The notes beneath the pieces were generated by a model. It ran no database searches. It saw nothing but the letters and a program-made list of their open reading frames with translations, and was not told the DNA's origin. A program made the translations under genes and the position numbers. Positions 13,792 to 23,762 of a DNA stretch of 64,000 bases are shown one piece after another. The stretch lies in NCBI GenBank assembly GCA_003415625.1, contig PYIU01000007.1, forward strand, positions 2,728,001 to 2,792,000, given 5' to 3'. This stretch comes from Aquanectria penicillioides. Its lineage: Eukaryota; Ascomycota; Sordariomycetes; Hypocreales; Nectriaceae. Numbering within the stretch: position 1 is the first letter of the stretch; the number at the start of each line of letters is the position of its first letter.

Positions 13792-14660
13792 ATGGAGAAT
13801 CGACAGTCAACACCAACCTTGAACGACTGTGAGTCTCGCGGAGTCAACTTTGCTTCTTTAGCTCATCTAAACTCAGTGTTTCGTCTCTTTATGGCCTCGC
13901 CCATCGATATTTCTCTAAATGTCGTTGCCGCCGTCGCTGCCACTGCAACCGGCGCTCATGCGTGTGACAAGCCAGGGATCCCATGCCCTCTTTTCGCTCT
14001 TTGCGATGGCTCAACTCGACATGCCCGCTCGTGGCCTTCTTTTCATGGGATTTTGCAATTTCTGATCGCGATAGCGATTACGGCCCAGGTCCAATCTCAG
14101 GCTAAAGGGGCAGGAGGTGGGTAGAACGGAAAAGGCTATCACTAGGTATATACTGACAACGGGGTTTGCAAGATATCAGCGACCTTTTCGGCGCGGCTGT
14201 CGTAGCATCTATTCCTTGGCTAGTTGAGGAGTACGGTATACAACTATGTATGTTGGCGCTTCAGACTGTCAGTGACCCAATGCTAACAGATCAATAACAC
14301 AGATCGTTGGATGAACCCAAGTAATTCCCCGCGTTCAATTCCGAACAGATTGAACGCAGCTGTCGAGAAGATCAAGTCAATATCTCAACCCAAGAGATTT
14401 ATTCTCGCCTTACGGATATTTGCCATCACATTTATTTGGGTGGTCATACTCGATATCGTGGTTGGAGTGAATTCGCTGCGATGGCTCAACAGCTTAGTAT
14501 GACAACCCCGTAAATGCACGATGGCCGTAAATATTAACTGTTCTTTTAGTGGGCCATAAAGACAAGGGACTTTTCGCTATCACGGATAAAACTGCTACTG
14601 CTAGATGTGCAGTCGCCTCAGGGGCGGCCTTTTGCGTCATCTCAGGACCGTCCACGTTGA
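13792..14660 (+). CDS. Hypothetical membrane protein
   Basis: Four-exon model: 13792-14116, 14173-14247, 14303-14496 and 14550-14660 (234 aa). All three introns have plausible signals: GTGGGT...ACTGAC...CAAG, then GTATGT...GCTAAC...ACACAG (the clearest), then GTATGA...TTTTAG. All phases agree, which is the main evidence for a real gene. Hydrophobic segments include LQFLIAIAITAQV, LFGAAVVASIPWLV and ALRIFAITFIWVVILDIVVGV. No domain is recognised. It shares a roughly 200-bp intergenic region with the divergent membrane protein to its left. The second start at 13891 (MASPIDIS) is possible. Confidence 0.5.
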
Positions 14661-15090
14661 TCATCACATCGTCAGCTTTAGATAATTGGACCAAAATGTT
14701 TTGTGAGAAAATACCACTACAAAAGAACAGGATTTCACTATCTTGTATCTCTTAATAAGCCATCTTCACTCTCGAAATTTCGTAACGAGGGGCCTTTCAG
14801 CGAGTGTTCTCGGATTTGGGTATGAGTTCGACGATGGTTCATTCACTACCCATGTCAGACGTAAAACTGCATTGAAATCAAGGTGAACTTATGTGAGGAG
14901 TAATTAGTTTAATAATTAATCAGCCGAGAAAAGGACAGTGGTATAATCCTATATAGTGTCCTAATTTTACAGAAGAAAAGAGGTGACAAAATGAAATATG
15001 CGGTATATCGTAGTATAAAAACCGTTACTCCATTGAGAAGCACTCAAAGAAAATCCGGAAAATAGAGGATATAGGCTGGCCTCGATCATG
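14661..15090. other. AT-rich intergenic region
   Basis: 3' flanks of two convergent genes; no gene or structured repeat seen. Confidence 0.4.
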
Positions 15091-16266
15091 CTACGAGTTC
15101 GGGTCTCTGGCTATAACATTCACCGGGTAACAACCGACTCCTACGTTAGGACCCAGTTGCAGGAACGGTTCGTTGCCATAGGTGTTGACGGCCTCGCCAC
15201 AGACTGATAGTACGCTACCGGTTGTGGAAGCACATGTTAGATACTCAACGTAGACTCCAGGTGAGGTTTCTGTAGGTGTTTTGGTACATTCAACTGCAAA
15301 GAGGGGTGAGTGCGGATCAAGAACGTCACTAGGGACGTTGAAAAAGATTGGCTGCTCGACTGCATGGGTGTCTTGGTTACCCAAAAGCACCCTATTCGCG
15401 ATTTCAGTGACAAGCCTTGTCATACTGTCGACCCCCAAAATCATAGCTTTGCTTGAAGAGGGTTCCACGGCAGCGAACGAATTGAATTCCGCTCCGCCGA
15501 GATAGACCCAGTACCCATTGTACGGACCGCCACCTTCAAGCTGTGCTTTGAAGGATGGTGCAGCTGTCGAACTAGATGTCGTTGACGCCGTAGAATGTGA
15601 TTCGGTCAAAGAACTATGTGACTCTGTTGGGGCAACTGAAGGCGTGACCGGGTCGACTGAAACTGGGCGAGTCTCATAGGCGGTGACCGCAGCTGGTGTA
15701 ATAGTAGTATATGACTTAGTTATGCCAGCACACGAGCAGGCTTTCTCGTATTGAGAACCATCAGCACAGAGGCTTGCAGTTTGCGGGACGTTTGTTGGAC
15801 AGTTTGTGATCGCTTCCTTGGGCAAATCTCGTTTGTTGTGGAGCTTGCCATGGATAGCGGCATAGTATTGATGTGGATTAGGGTGATGAACAATGTCGAT
15901 GTCGCGCCTCAATGGGGTTCCAGTGGATGTAATAGTGGCCTCGGCGCGGCCAAGCTCAGTGACAGCCGTTACTGTGACGGTTAGAAAAGATTGTGATTGT
16001 GTGGTTGTGACAGTTGGAGCCACAGTCGTGACGGTGCATTGCTGGAAAGATAAGCAAGCACCTTGATCAGCGCTCTGTGACACCAAGCCTCTTACGGCCT
16101 GGGCGCAAGAGTGCTAGTAAATGTTAGTCTGATTGATCTCTGTAAAGATTTTGCGAGGCATATGCGGAAAACGTACAGCACATAGTCGACCAGCACAAGG
16201 ACCAGCCTGTGCTGCATCGAGGAGCAGTGCGCAAACGAGAGTGGTAAGGGAGTGGAACGACCTCAT
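15091..16266 (-). CDS. Secreted Ser/Thr-rich protein
   Basis: Exons (minus) 16266-16177 and 16098-15091, 365 aa. Exon 1 encodes a signal peptide (MRSFHSLTTLVCALLLDAAQA). The intron 16099-16176 runs from GTACGT to CCCAG with an internal CTAAC. The mature part begins with a Thr/Val-rich stretch (TVTTVAPTVTTT), then a segment with several Cys (NCPTNVPQTASLCADGS, ACSCAG), a Ser/Thr-rich linker (TESHSSLTESHSTASTTSSS) and a folded-looking C-terminal half with further Cys. The linker should be O-glycosylated. No GPI signal is visible at the C-terminus. I do not recognise an enzymatic domain; a wall-associated or secreted structural protein is the cautious reading. Confidence 0.8.
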
Positions 16267-17582
16267 AGTGCGAAAATCTAAGGAATGAATGGCACTTATT
16301 CAAAACAAGCTGTCAAAAGACAGAAAAGAAGGGGGATCTGAATGATCAAAACGTCAGGGCATTTGTGGAAGTCAGAGTTGAGGGTCTCGGAACAATCTGT
16401 ACGCCACGCAGAGGTCCTAAGAGCTCATTTGAAAAGGATGCGAAATCGGGTTTTTTTTTTAAATGCCAACCCGACTGTGGTTTGATTTTACATCAGAAAT
16501 CTTGTACAGCCCTCTCCCTGGTCACCGCCGAGTGAACATTGAGAAAATTGTCGGGGGCCACGACATCTTGGTGATGTTGGGCGGAGTGGGTTGCATACCG
16601 CGCGTCATCACCGCATGCCGCTGGTGAGACACAACAATAGATTCATTCCTCTATACCTCCTGGCAGTGCCTCATCCCCTGTAGTAATCAGGAATACTAGA
16701 CATACATAAACCGAAGCACCGCAGCTCCTGGTCGAGCTCTTCAGCCTAAGCTTTGGCCTTTGCCTATGCGACGCCTTCCAACATCACGACCAGCATGTGA
16801 GACATGGGTAAATTACGCTGGTCAAACCGAGATTCTACATCGTTGCAATCGATTGAACTTGGATAGGAGAAATGGTAAGGAATGCCCTTATATATGAATA
16901 TTACTAGTACTAGATCGCGTTTATAGATGTGGAATATGTTTCGACTTGTATGGGGCACTGGTAACAGGCGACAAACACACAGAGCAATGGACACGTTCAC
17001 AGGCCACGTCACACTCACCATCATTAAGAATAGCTCGTGATCGGCGCCCAAGCTCAAACTCCTCGGTCTGTGATACTTCAATCACTACCGAACTCCAACT
17101 TACCGATAGTTCCGTAGTCTATCCGCCTATCTCGATCTCCACGGCCTCAAAGTCGATCTCAAATACACCGAAGCTTCCGCCAGTCGTAACATATCCTGAT
17201 GTTTCAAGTCTTCCCGGTTCCAAAGACCAAGGTAACACGCCATCGCCTTCTAGGTGTATCTAAGTTAATGCAGCTCAAAGAAATAATGTTTGCAAAGACT
17301 AACCTACGATGCCGATTTGCCCGTACCTCAAACACTAGAACATGATGCAGAGAATTGGATTAGTTTTACCTGCCAGCCATGACGCTTAGGGGATCTCATC
17401 TTCGCCATCACTGTCATTGCGAATGCTCCACTGGAAATGCCAATACCGTATCACGTTGCACGCTTACCCCTAAACCAAGTTCGGAGTCAAGGTGGAAATT
17501 TCTGCGTGGTTGGAGGGCGGAATGTTTGAGGCAAAGCTTTGAAGCGTAGCCCCCGATTGCGAGGTAGCGCCACGTGACACTA
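16267..17582. other. Divergent promoter region
   Basis: Lies between the minus-strand secreted protein and the plus-strand zinc-finger gene. It includes a short poly-T at 16450-16460. An open stretch at 16946-17263 has no ATG in frame and could at most be a 5' exon of the zinc-finger gene; I cannot show that. Confidence 0.4.
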
Positions 17583-18899
17583 ATGGAAAACAAGCTTGCA
17601 TCGGCAAACCTGCACTCGCTGTTAAACACTGCTCAACCTCGCAGCAGAGATAGGCCTTGCGCTAATTGCTTTACTAGACCATCTCATTTTTTTTCTTTGA
17701 GCGAATACCCTCTCACATTTTCATCAAGGTCACTGACGGCATCCCCTGTGAACGCGTCGTCTCACGCGGCCGTTACGAAGTTGCCGTCTCGCAAAATGCA
17801 AGCAAATCACACGGATGTTCGTGGCGAGAGTACCATTCCGAGTCAGCTCTCTCTACCAGCGCATCCTGCCAGAAATGATTCTGCACCTAAGAGTATCAGC
17901 TCTAGAGCCCTGATAGCACCACCGGCTTCAGAAAAGAACTCCAGCCCAGCAAAAATCCAAGCCGACGCGTCGAGCGCCGCCCTCAGTCCACAAGGAGGCT
18001 CAAGAATTGCCGTCATCTTGACCGCATCAACAGGCACTCACAGCTCCCCTATGATTCAATCCAAAATCTCAGGTCAAAATCTGCCTATTGTTTCAGATTT
18101 ACCGTCGCAGCGAACGCACAGGACGCCTCAAGCTGACCGGACGCGTGACGTGTCTCTCGTGACTCGGGCAGGATCCAGCCCAAGCAAGAAGCCAGTTATC
18201 GCAGCCTCCAATGCATCTTCAGCTAGCCAAACTCGCGTCAGAGGAAGACCCAGAGGATGGAAACCAGGAATGCCTGACACGGGAAATTCTACAAGGACGG
18301 TAATGGCCACGGCAGCAGGATCGAGGCAAGCGAGACAAATCAAGACTAGGCCACACCTCAACGGTTTCCCAAAACGACGGGGGAGGCCCCCAAAGGCACC
18401 CTCTCCACAGCCACGGGAAATCTACTGCAAACTTCAGCCACCATTCATAGCATTTTTGTGCGAGTGGCGCGGCTGTAAGGCAGAATTACACAACCTAGAT
18501 ACCTTGCGGCGGCATGTATACATTGTCCACGGCCGCGAAACTATCTCCATCTGTCGTTGGGGGAAATGCGAGGAAAGTAACATAGCTTACACCGATGAGA
18601 AGGAGTTTGAGGTGCACGTTGAGAAGGCTCATTTGGTGCCTTTTGCATGGCATATTGGTAACGGTCCGAATAACTCCAGCGGAGAAGCCAAGCGGCAGAA
18701 AGGCCATGATGAAATACCCGACTATCTCAAAGATGAGAATGGGAAACAAGTGACACCTTCAGTGAAGGATCAGAAAATCGAGGATTTTATTACTTGGAGA
18801 AATAACCGACGGCGTCTCCGGGAGTTGCTCATCCGGCGAGATGAGAATCTGCCTGATGAGACGTCAGATGAACCAGCAAATGATGTTGATAGGCGATAA
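17583..18899 (+). CDS. AT-hook and C2H2 zinc-finger nuclear protein
   Basis: Intronless 438-aa frame from the ATG at 17583. The first 200 residues are Ser/Thr/Pro-rich and disordered. Two AT-hook cores follow, RGRPRGW (about residue 220) and RRGRPPKAP (about 265), which in known proteins bind the minor groove of AT-rich DNA. Then a C2H2 finger with C-x4-C-x12-H-x4-H spacing (CEWRGC...RRHVYIVH, about 293-316) and a second, longer finger-like unit (CRWGKC...HVEKAH). The C-terminus is charged. This combination suggests a chromatin or transcription regulator; targets are unknown. The start could lie further upstream or downstream (17793 also has an ATG). Confidence 0.82.
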   Translation: MENKLASANLHSLLNTAQPRSRDRPCANCFTRPSHFFSLSEYPLTFSSRSLTASPVNASSHAAVTKLPSRKMQANHTDVRGESTIPSQLSLPAHPARNDSAPKSISSRALIAPPASEKNSSPAKIQADASSAALSPQGGSRIAVILTASTGTHSSPMIQSKISGQNLPIVSDLPSQRTHRTPQADRTRDVSLVTRAGSSPSKKPVIAASNASSASQTRVRGRPRGWKPGMPDTGNSTRTVMATAAGSRQARQIKTRPHLNGFPKRRGRPPKAPSPQPREIYCKLQPPFIAFLCEWRGCKAELHNLDTLRRHVYIVHGRETISICRWGKCEESNIAYTDEKEFEVHVEKAHLVPFAWHIGNGPNNSSGEAKRQKGHDEIPDYLKDENGKQVTPSVKDQKIEDFITWRNNRRRLRELLIRRDENLPDETSDEPANDVDRR

Positions 18900-20565
18900 T
18901 ACAATACTATTCGGTGTCTCTCGCGTAAATAACCAGTAGATTTTCTTGGCCAATCAGATACCTTGGTTTCTCTAAATTCTGGAGGTTTTCAGTATTGATC
19001 ACTGAATCCATGCTGACGTAGTACCTAGGTTGGCCTAGAAAGCTGCAGATAGATCACCATTGACGCATGCAATCTCGCAACTACTGTAGTCTCAGAAGCC
19101 ACACTTGGATTCCTCAAAATCTAGTATATCCAAGAAAAAGGCCGAGCAGGTAAAAGACTATAAGAGTGATTTCATGTCTACTATTCAAACTGAAATTAAT
19201 TCAACGCTCACCACACCACGCGCCTCAGATAGGCATTTGACCGTCTCCCGCTCAAGCGCCCCTACCCTATACAATTCATTTTTCGGACCCAAGAATTTAC
19301 AAAAACACCAGTCCCTTACATGATTGATGGCGCCCCTAATATTGTTGAGTTCTACAGCAATTAAAGAAATTTCTAGAACCGTAGAGGGTTGGCTTGGATC
19401 TGTGCTTCTATCTCGGCAGCATCTTGCTTAGTTGAGGTGCTACAAGGTTGCTTGAGGGTGGCCCGGCAAAGTCCGAAGTGTTCATTCGGCTCTTCTCATA
19501 CTAGATGAAACCAAAGTTGAGAGAATAATTCAATAATTTAACTGTGGACTTTCATCTACATATCAAACAATGTGGAGGCAACCTATCATTCATTTTCTCA
19601 AGATTGAAGGGTCGCATCGAGATCGGTAAGTGCCGATAACAGTTTGTAGTTACGACGTCCTCGCTGGGAATGTTGGGCTAATAGGAACCTGAACTCGGGT
19701 TTATCACTACTCTTAGATTTCGCTCATAGGGGAATTTTGGTGATACGAAGCGGTTCATGCCCTCGGCACAAAAGGCCCAGTCTTTGTTTGTTTCTCAAGA
19801 GAAGGCAAAGAAGAAGGACTGGGAAAACTGACGAATCACCTCTACCAGATGTTAGGACTAATATAGATTAAATCATGATTGATATATAGTAATGTCATTA
19901 TCATATCGTGTTCCTCACGAGTCGTGGTGTGAATCAAGGCTGAAGGTTTAGCTCGTGCGCAAATTTATCGGAATCACCCGTTGATGCGATGGGCGATAGC
20001 TTCCTAAGATCTAGTGTGGGTTATGAGGTTCAAGGCACGTGCGCTGTGGCATTGACAGTGACAATGCGATCATAGCACGGCGCTTGAAACCAATTAAAAC
20101 GTCGGGAACGGACCGGGATCACGCCTAAGTCTATCCAATAGCAATGATTGGGGCTAAGGTGATCAAAACGCGTTTCATCCAACAGGATAGCTTAACCAAA
20201 CACACCTCAAGGAACCTTGACGTTAATCAGCCCAGTATTGTTTGACGCCGACTTTGGGGATGAGGCCGCTCGCCCCAAACCTCGCCAATGTCAGAGCGGC
20301 CCTTGGCAATTTATTTCACGCAAATGCAACACACATCCCGGACAGAATTGTCCGAAGTGGAAAGGTAAGCTGGATAGGGCAGTTTTGACGGCAATCCAGG
20401 GACTCGTTGGGATTGAAACGCTCTCGAGCTTCGCATTCCTTGCACATATTAAGGCAGACTTGCCTGCCTCCCTCGATGATTCCGCTCTTCTTCAGTACAC
20501 TCACTCAAAACTCAAGTCCACCAACTACAATCGTTCTCTGAAGCCCAACCGTCCAATCATCCAAG
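18900..20565. other. Intergenic region
   Basis: About 1.7 kb without a supported gene. A short open stretch at 19105-19323 lacks an ATG and has no recognisable similarity. The last few hundred bases are the promoter of the next gene. Confidence 0.4.
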
Positions 20566-21202
20566 ATGCAGTTCAAGTTTCTCACCGCTGCCACCACTGT
20601 GTTGGCAGCCTCTTCGGTGCAGGCCACCATCTCTATCCCTGACCTTCTTGAAAACATCGGCGATATTGCCGAGTTGTCCAGTGAGATTTGCACTCTCACC
20701 TCGAAGCTTGACTTGGGTACCATCCTCACGTCGGCGCCCGTAAGACTGAATGAATTGTCCATTGAGAGTCCCCTAAACTTACCCGAAACTAGACCATCAT
20801 TGAGGATATCAGCCAGATTGTCCATATTGTGACCAACGTTACCACTGAGATCGGAGGGAGCGCTAGTATTAGTTCATATGGAAAACTTGACGAGAGCAGC
20901 GTCTGCGATGGCCTGGATAAGGTAATGAGCCTATGAGACGATCCCGAAACCTTTGCTAAACTTTGTCCCAGTTCCTTGGCGGAGCCGTGAACATTACCGA
21001 GGCTGTAACTGACAAGGTCGACTTCCTTTCTTCCACTCCCTTCTCCGGCGCTATCAGCACTATCCTCAGTTCTGCGAAGGATGGCGTCACCGAGTTTGGC
21101 ACTAAGATACTCAACCTGGTGCCAAGCTGCAACTCAACCGGACAGTACAGCCTGGAGAGCGCTACCCAATCTTTCCAGACCTGCATTACAAAATTGGGCT
21201 GA
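20566..21202 (+). CDS. HsbA-like secreted cell-surface protein
   Basis: Exons 20566-20739, 20793-20921 and 20972-21202 (177 aa). Introns 20740-20792 (GTAAGA...CTAG) and 20922-20971 (GTAATG...GCTAAAC...CCCAG) are in phase. The signal peptide is MQFKFLTAATTVLAASSVQA. The mature protein is small, Ser/Thr/Ile-rich and mostly helical, with few Cys (ICTLTSK, SSVCDG, VPSCNSTG, QTCITKLG). Size and composition resemble the hydrophobic surface-binding protein A / cell-wall galactomannoprotein family (PF12296), which in Aspergillus binds hydrophobic surfaces and recruits cutinase. The family match is by pattern only; a profile search would decide it. The gene structure itself is solid. Confidence 0.75.
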
Positions 21203-21635
21203 GTGTGGTCGGCATTGGATTCCGGAGTTGTGGGCTATGATATTTTTGACAGTACCCCTGGGGAGGAAGAGACGCTGGCCAGTGCCTCTAGGGGTCGACC
21301 AAAGCCTGGTGTATGATGGGTTGCCCATTTTCAATTCTCACATAGATTTTAGAGTTCAATCTCACAACAAAGCAGTGGATAGTTCAACCATTTCTTGTGA
21401 CTCTTATGTCTGTAAAGAAGATAGCAAGTCACTAGTGCTTCCCGTTTCCTTCTCCAACTTTCGCTATTTTCTTGCTGTCACTAGCAAGAATGTCCCCTCG
21501 GAGCGTGTCCCGAGGCTGCCCCACATTGATAGGCTTTGATCCGTTGCGGGGTATATAATCCCACAGAGGCCGGCCCCTTGATCAAGTCCATGAGGTTGAA
21601 GGTTAAAGGAAACCAGACTTGACGAGAAAAAAAAA
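21203..21635. promoter_or_regulatory. Promoter region of pyrroline-5-carboxylate reductase gene
   Basis: Between two co-oriented genes. A TATA-like GTATATAATC lies at 21550-21559, about 80 bases upstream of the next ATG, and an A-run directly precedes that ATG. Confidence 0.4.
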
Positions 21636-22584
21636 ATGAAGAATTCAGGGCTCTCGATTGCCTTCGTAGGTTGTGGTAAGCGTGTTCTCTTGTGAAAAGA
21701 TGTCCAACGAAGAAGCTGACTCTTTAGGCAACATGGGCGCCGCGGTTCTGCACGGCTTACTCGATGCTATTTTCCCAAATGAGTCAGAACTCCCAGCGTC
21801 TCCCAGATTTGCAAAGTTTATCGCCTGCACAAATACCGAGAAGTCTGCTCGAGCGGTTGAGAAAGAACTTGGTCGCCACGCCTCCCGCGTCCGAGTAGTC
21901 CATCAGCAAAACAAAGCTGCATTCGAAGAAGCCAATGTTATTGTGCTTGGTGTGAAGCCATACATGGCGAAGGATGTCCTTCAAGCCTCGGGAATCCGTG
22001 AAGCTGTGGCTGGGAAATTGGTCGTCAGTCTTCTAGCTGGTCTTTCTGTTGAAGATGTTCAAAAAGTCATATCGGAGTCGCCCACAGGCCAAGGATCACC
22101 AGAGCCTCATGTAGCCAAAGCCATACCAAACTTGGCGGCTCGATATGGCCAGTCCATGACTATTCTGGAACGTTCGAACCCACCTCTGCCTGCTGAGATT
22201 CACCAATTGCTAGAAGAGACCTTCAGCCTGGTTGGGCGTACAAAATTTATGGATCCCGCGATTGCGGATGCTGGTTCCGTTCTGGTCACAACTTGCTTGG
22301 CTACCTTATCAGTCCCACTTGACGGGATTCTAGATGGGGCTGTAGTTGAGGGTCTGAAACGACATGAGGCTTTGGAATTGGCTGTCCAAGGAATTATTGG
22401 CCTGGGCACGATGCTGCAGAATGGGCATCACCCAGCTGTTCTCAGGGAGCATATCTCGTCACCGAGGGGCTGCACTATTCAGACTTTACTATCAGTGGAA
22501 AGACAGGCTACTCGAGCAGTTTTTGCTGATGCTCTGGTTAGTGGCATGCAGAATCTGCGTGATGCAAAGAACGGAGGGAAATGA
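21636..22584 (+). CDS. Pyrroline-5-carboxylate reductase
   Basis: Catalyses NAD(P)H-dependent reduction of 1-pyrroline-5-carboxylate to proline, the last step of proline synthesis, in the cytosol. Exon 1 is 21636-21675 and exon 2 is 21728-22584 (298 aa). Intron 21676-21727 (GTAAGC...TTTAG) splits the dinucleotide-binding loop, which reads GCGNMGAAVL after splicing. Further hallmarks: VIVLGVKPY, LVVSLLAGLSVEDVQ, AIPNLAARYGQSMTIL, and near the end the proline-binding/dimer segment HPAVLREHISSPRGCT. The length is usual for fungal Pro3 homologs. The start at 21636 is preferred because it supplies the first beta strand (LSIAFVGCG) before the glycine loop; a downstream ATG at 21700 would lack it. 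Confidence 0.95.
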
Positions 22585-23070
22585 ATCCCAGCTGTTTGGT
22601 AACAGGACACTGTGTTGTGTTGTGTCTTGGTGTTTTGATAGACTAGACAACAAATGGTTTGTAACTAATTTCTTACCACCCCATGACTAACTATTGATCA
22701 TGCCTTGATATCTAGATGGGACGAATCTGTAATTAGTGTTCTAGATGGGGATCATGGCCTCTCTAGACCCAGAAAACAATCATATTTTATGAGAAGGACG
22801 AGGGGCTGATAGGCACAATGGATCGAACTGATGTATAGCACTGGAACTAAAGCCACTTGGTGGTGAAATGCCGAGGTGGGTCGTCAGGCATGTTAAATGC
22901 CTATCTCGGGACATTTATCCTGACCTTGAGGAGATCGCCGTGAAAACCGGAATCCGATTCCGGGGCCGTATTTGGATTGAACAAAAATCAACTGAAGAGT
23001 ATCGCCATTTCCTCTCCCCAATTGTATTGCTACGACTGGAAGATTCCAGTATTCTTTGCCTCAGTACTCC
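22585..23070. promoter_or_regulatory. Upstream region of the MFS transporter gene
   Basis: Contains the 3' flank of the reductase gene and the MFS promoter, including the palindrome described separately. No coding frame supported. Confidence 0.4.
22947..22963. promoter_or_regulatory. 17-bp palindrome with CGG-N9-CCG, candidate Zn2Cys6 site
   Basis: Perfect inverted repeat CCGGAATC-C-GATTCCGG. It contains CGG and CCG half-sites separated by 9 bases, the arrangement used by dimeric Zn(II)2Cys6 fungal regulators. It sits about 110 bases upstream of the MFS start codon. Binding is inferred only. Confidence 0.4.
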
Positions 23071-23256
23071 ATGCCTCCTATAGTAGACTTAGCCACCCCA
23101 TCTGGGGGAGCCAACTGGCGAAAATGGATGATCTTGTTTGTTGTATGCTGGTCAGCATTGCCTGTCACTTTTTCTAGCAATTCTGCTTTCGCTGCCACAT
23201 CATTTATTGCGACAGACCTCTCGACCACACCCAGCGTCATTAGAACGATGAATGCC
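23071..23256 (+). pseudogene. MFS transporter, 5' fragment (split by retrotransposon)
   Basis: N-terminal 62 codons of a major facilitator superfamily transporter, starting at ATG 23071. It includes the cytosolic tail, first transmembrane helix (MILFVVCWSALPVTF) and the loop up to RTMNA. The reading frame then runs into the left LTR and stops after 34 LTR-encoded codons (TAG 23356-23358). The coding sequence resumes in the same frame at 36165 on the far side of the element: RTMNA here, GVIVGMSVSQF there. The 5-bp target duplication ATGCC occupies 23252-23256. See the entry at 36165 for the rest of the gene. Confidence 0.9.
23252..23256. repeat. Target-site duplication, left copy (ATGCC)
   Basis: Five-base direct repeat directly outside the left LTR, matching 36160-36164 outside the right LTR. 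Five bases is the usual length for Ty3/gypsy integrases. Confidence 0.9.
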
Positions 23257-23493
23257 TGTGAGGGGTGGTCAGATCGACACAAGAGGAAAAGAGAGTTTAT
23301 GAAAGGAGAAATAGAGGCTTGTTTCCTTGGATTGAGACTATCTACACCGCTTAGCTAGATTTGGTTGAACCTTAGTGCCAAAATGTAGTAATAATAAAGT
23401 CTTCAGGTCTCTTTTTTAGTACTAGATGGGGCAGTCACTGTAGTGACTGCTTGTGCAAGTCATATGACCTTATGCAGGTCACATGCCCTAACA
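23257..23493 (-). repeat. Left LTR (3' LTR)
   Basis: 237 bp, begins TGTGAGGGG and ends CCCTAACA. It is the same length as the right copy, with 17 differences by my alignment, all transitions. About 15 are explained by G-to-A (or one C-to-T) change in this copy, mostly at TpG/CpA, for example TGGTGATGATGAAG in the right copy against TAGTAATAATAAAG here. Confidence 0.95.
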
Positions 23494-23762
23494 TCCCCCG
23501 TTCCAGAGAAGATAGTGGCCACGCCATCAACCTCCCAGTAATCGTATCGTACAACATAAACATTCCATCTAAAATCCATATCTATCTTCCCTCAATCCTC
23601 AATTGCATCTCCCCAGTCCGCATCCATATTCCTTCCCTTCGCATTTACAAGCCTCCATCTCAAAAATCCCTTATTAAACCACTATATTCCCCTATCTAAT
23701 CTTTACTAGTTCTTATTACTACATCCCTAATCCTCCTGCCTGGCAAAAGTATTTAATTGTAT

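Noticed and set aside
16764..17081. Minus-strand 105-codon frame
   Set aside because: No domain, lies in the promoter region between two divergent genes, no splice support.
19105..19323. 72-codon Lys/Ser-rich frame
   Set aside because: Starts without ATG, too short, no similarity recognised; possibly an old fragment but unsupported.
20217..20642. 141-codon open frame overlapping the HsbA-like gene start
   Set aside because: Different frame from the signal-peptide exon, lacks a recognisable domain, and crosses the promoter of the real gene.
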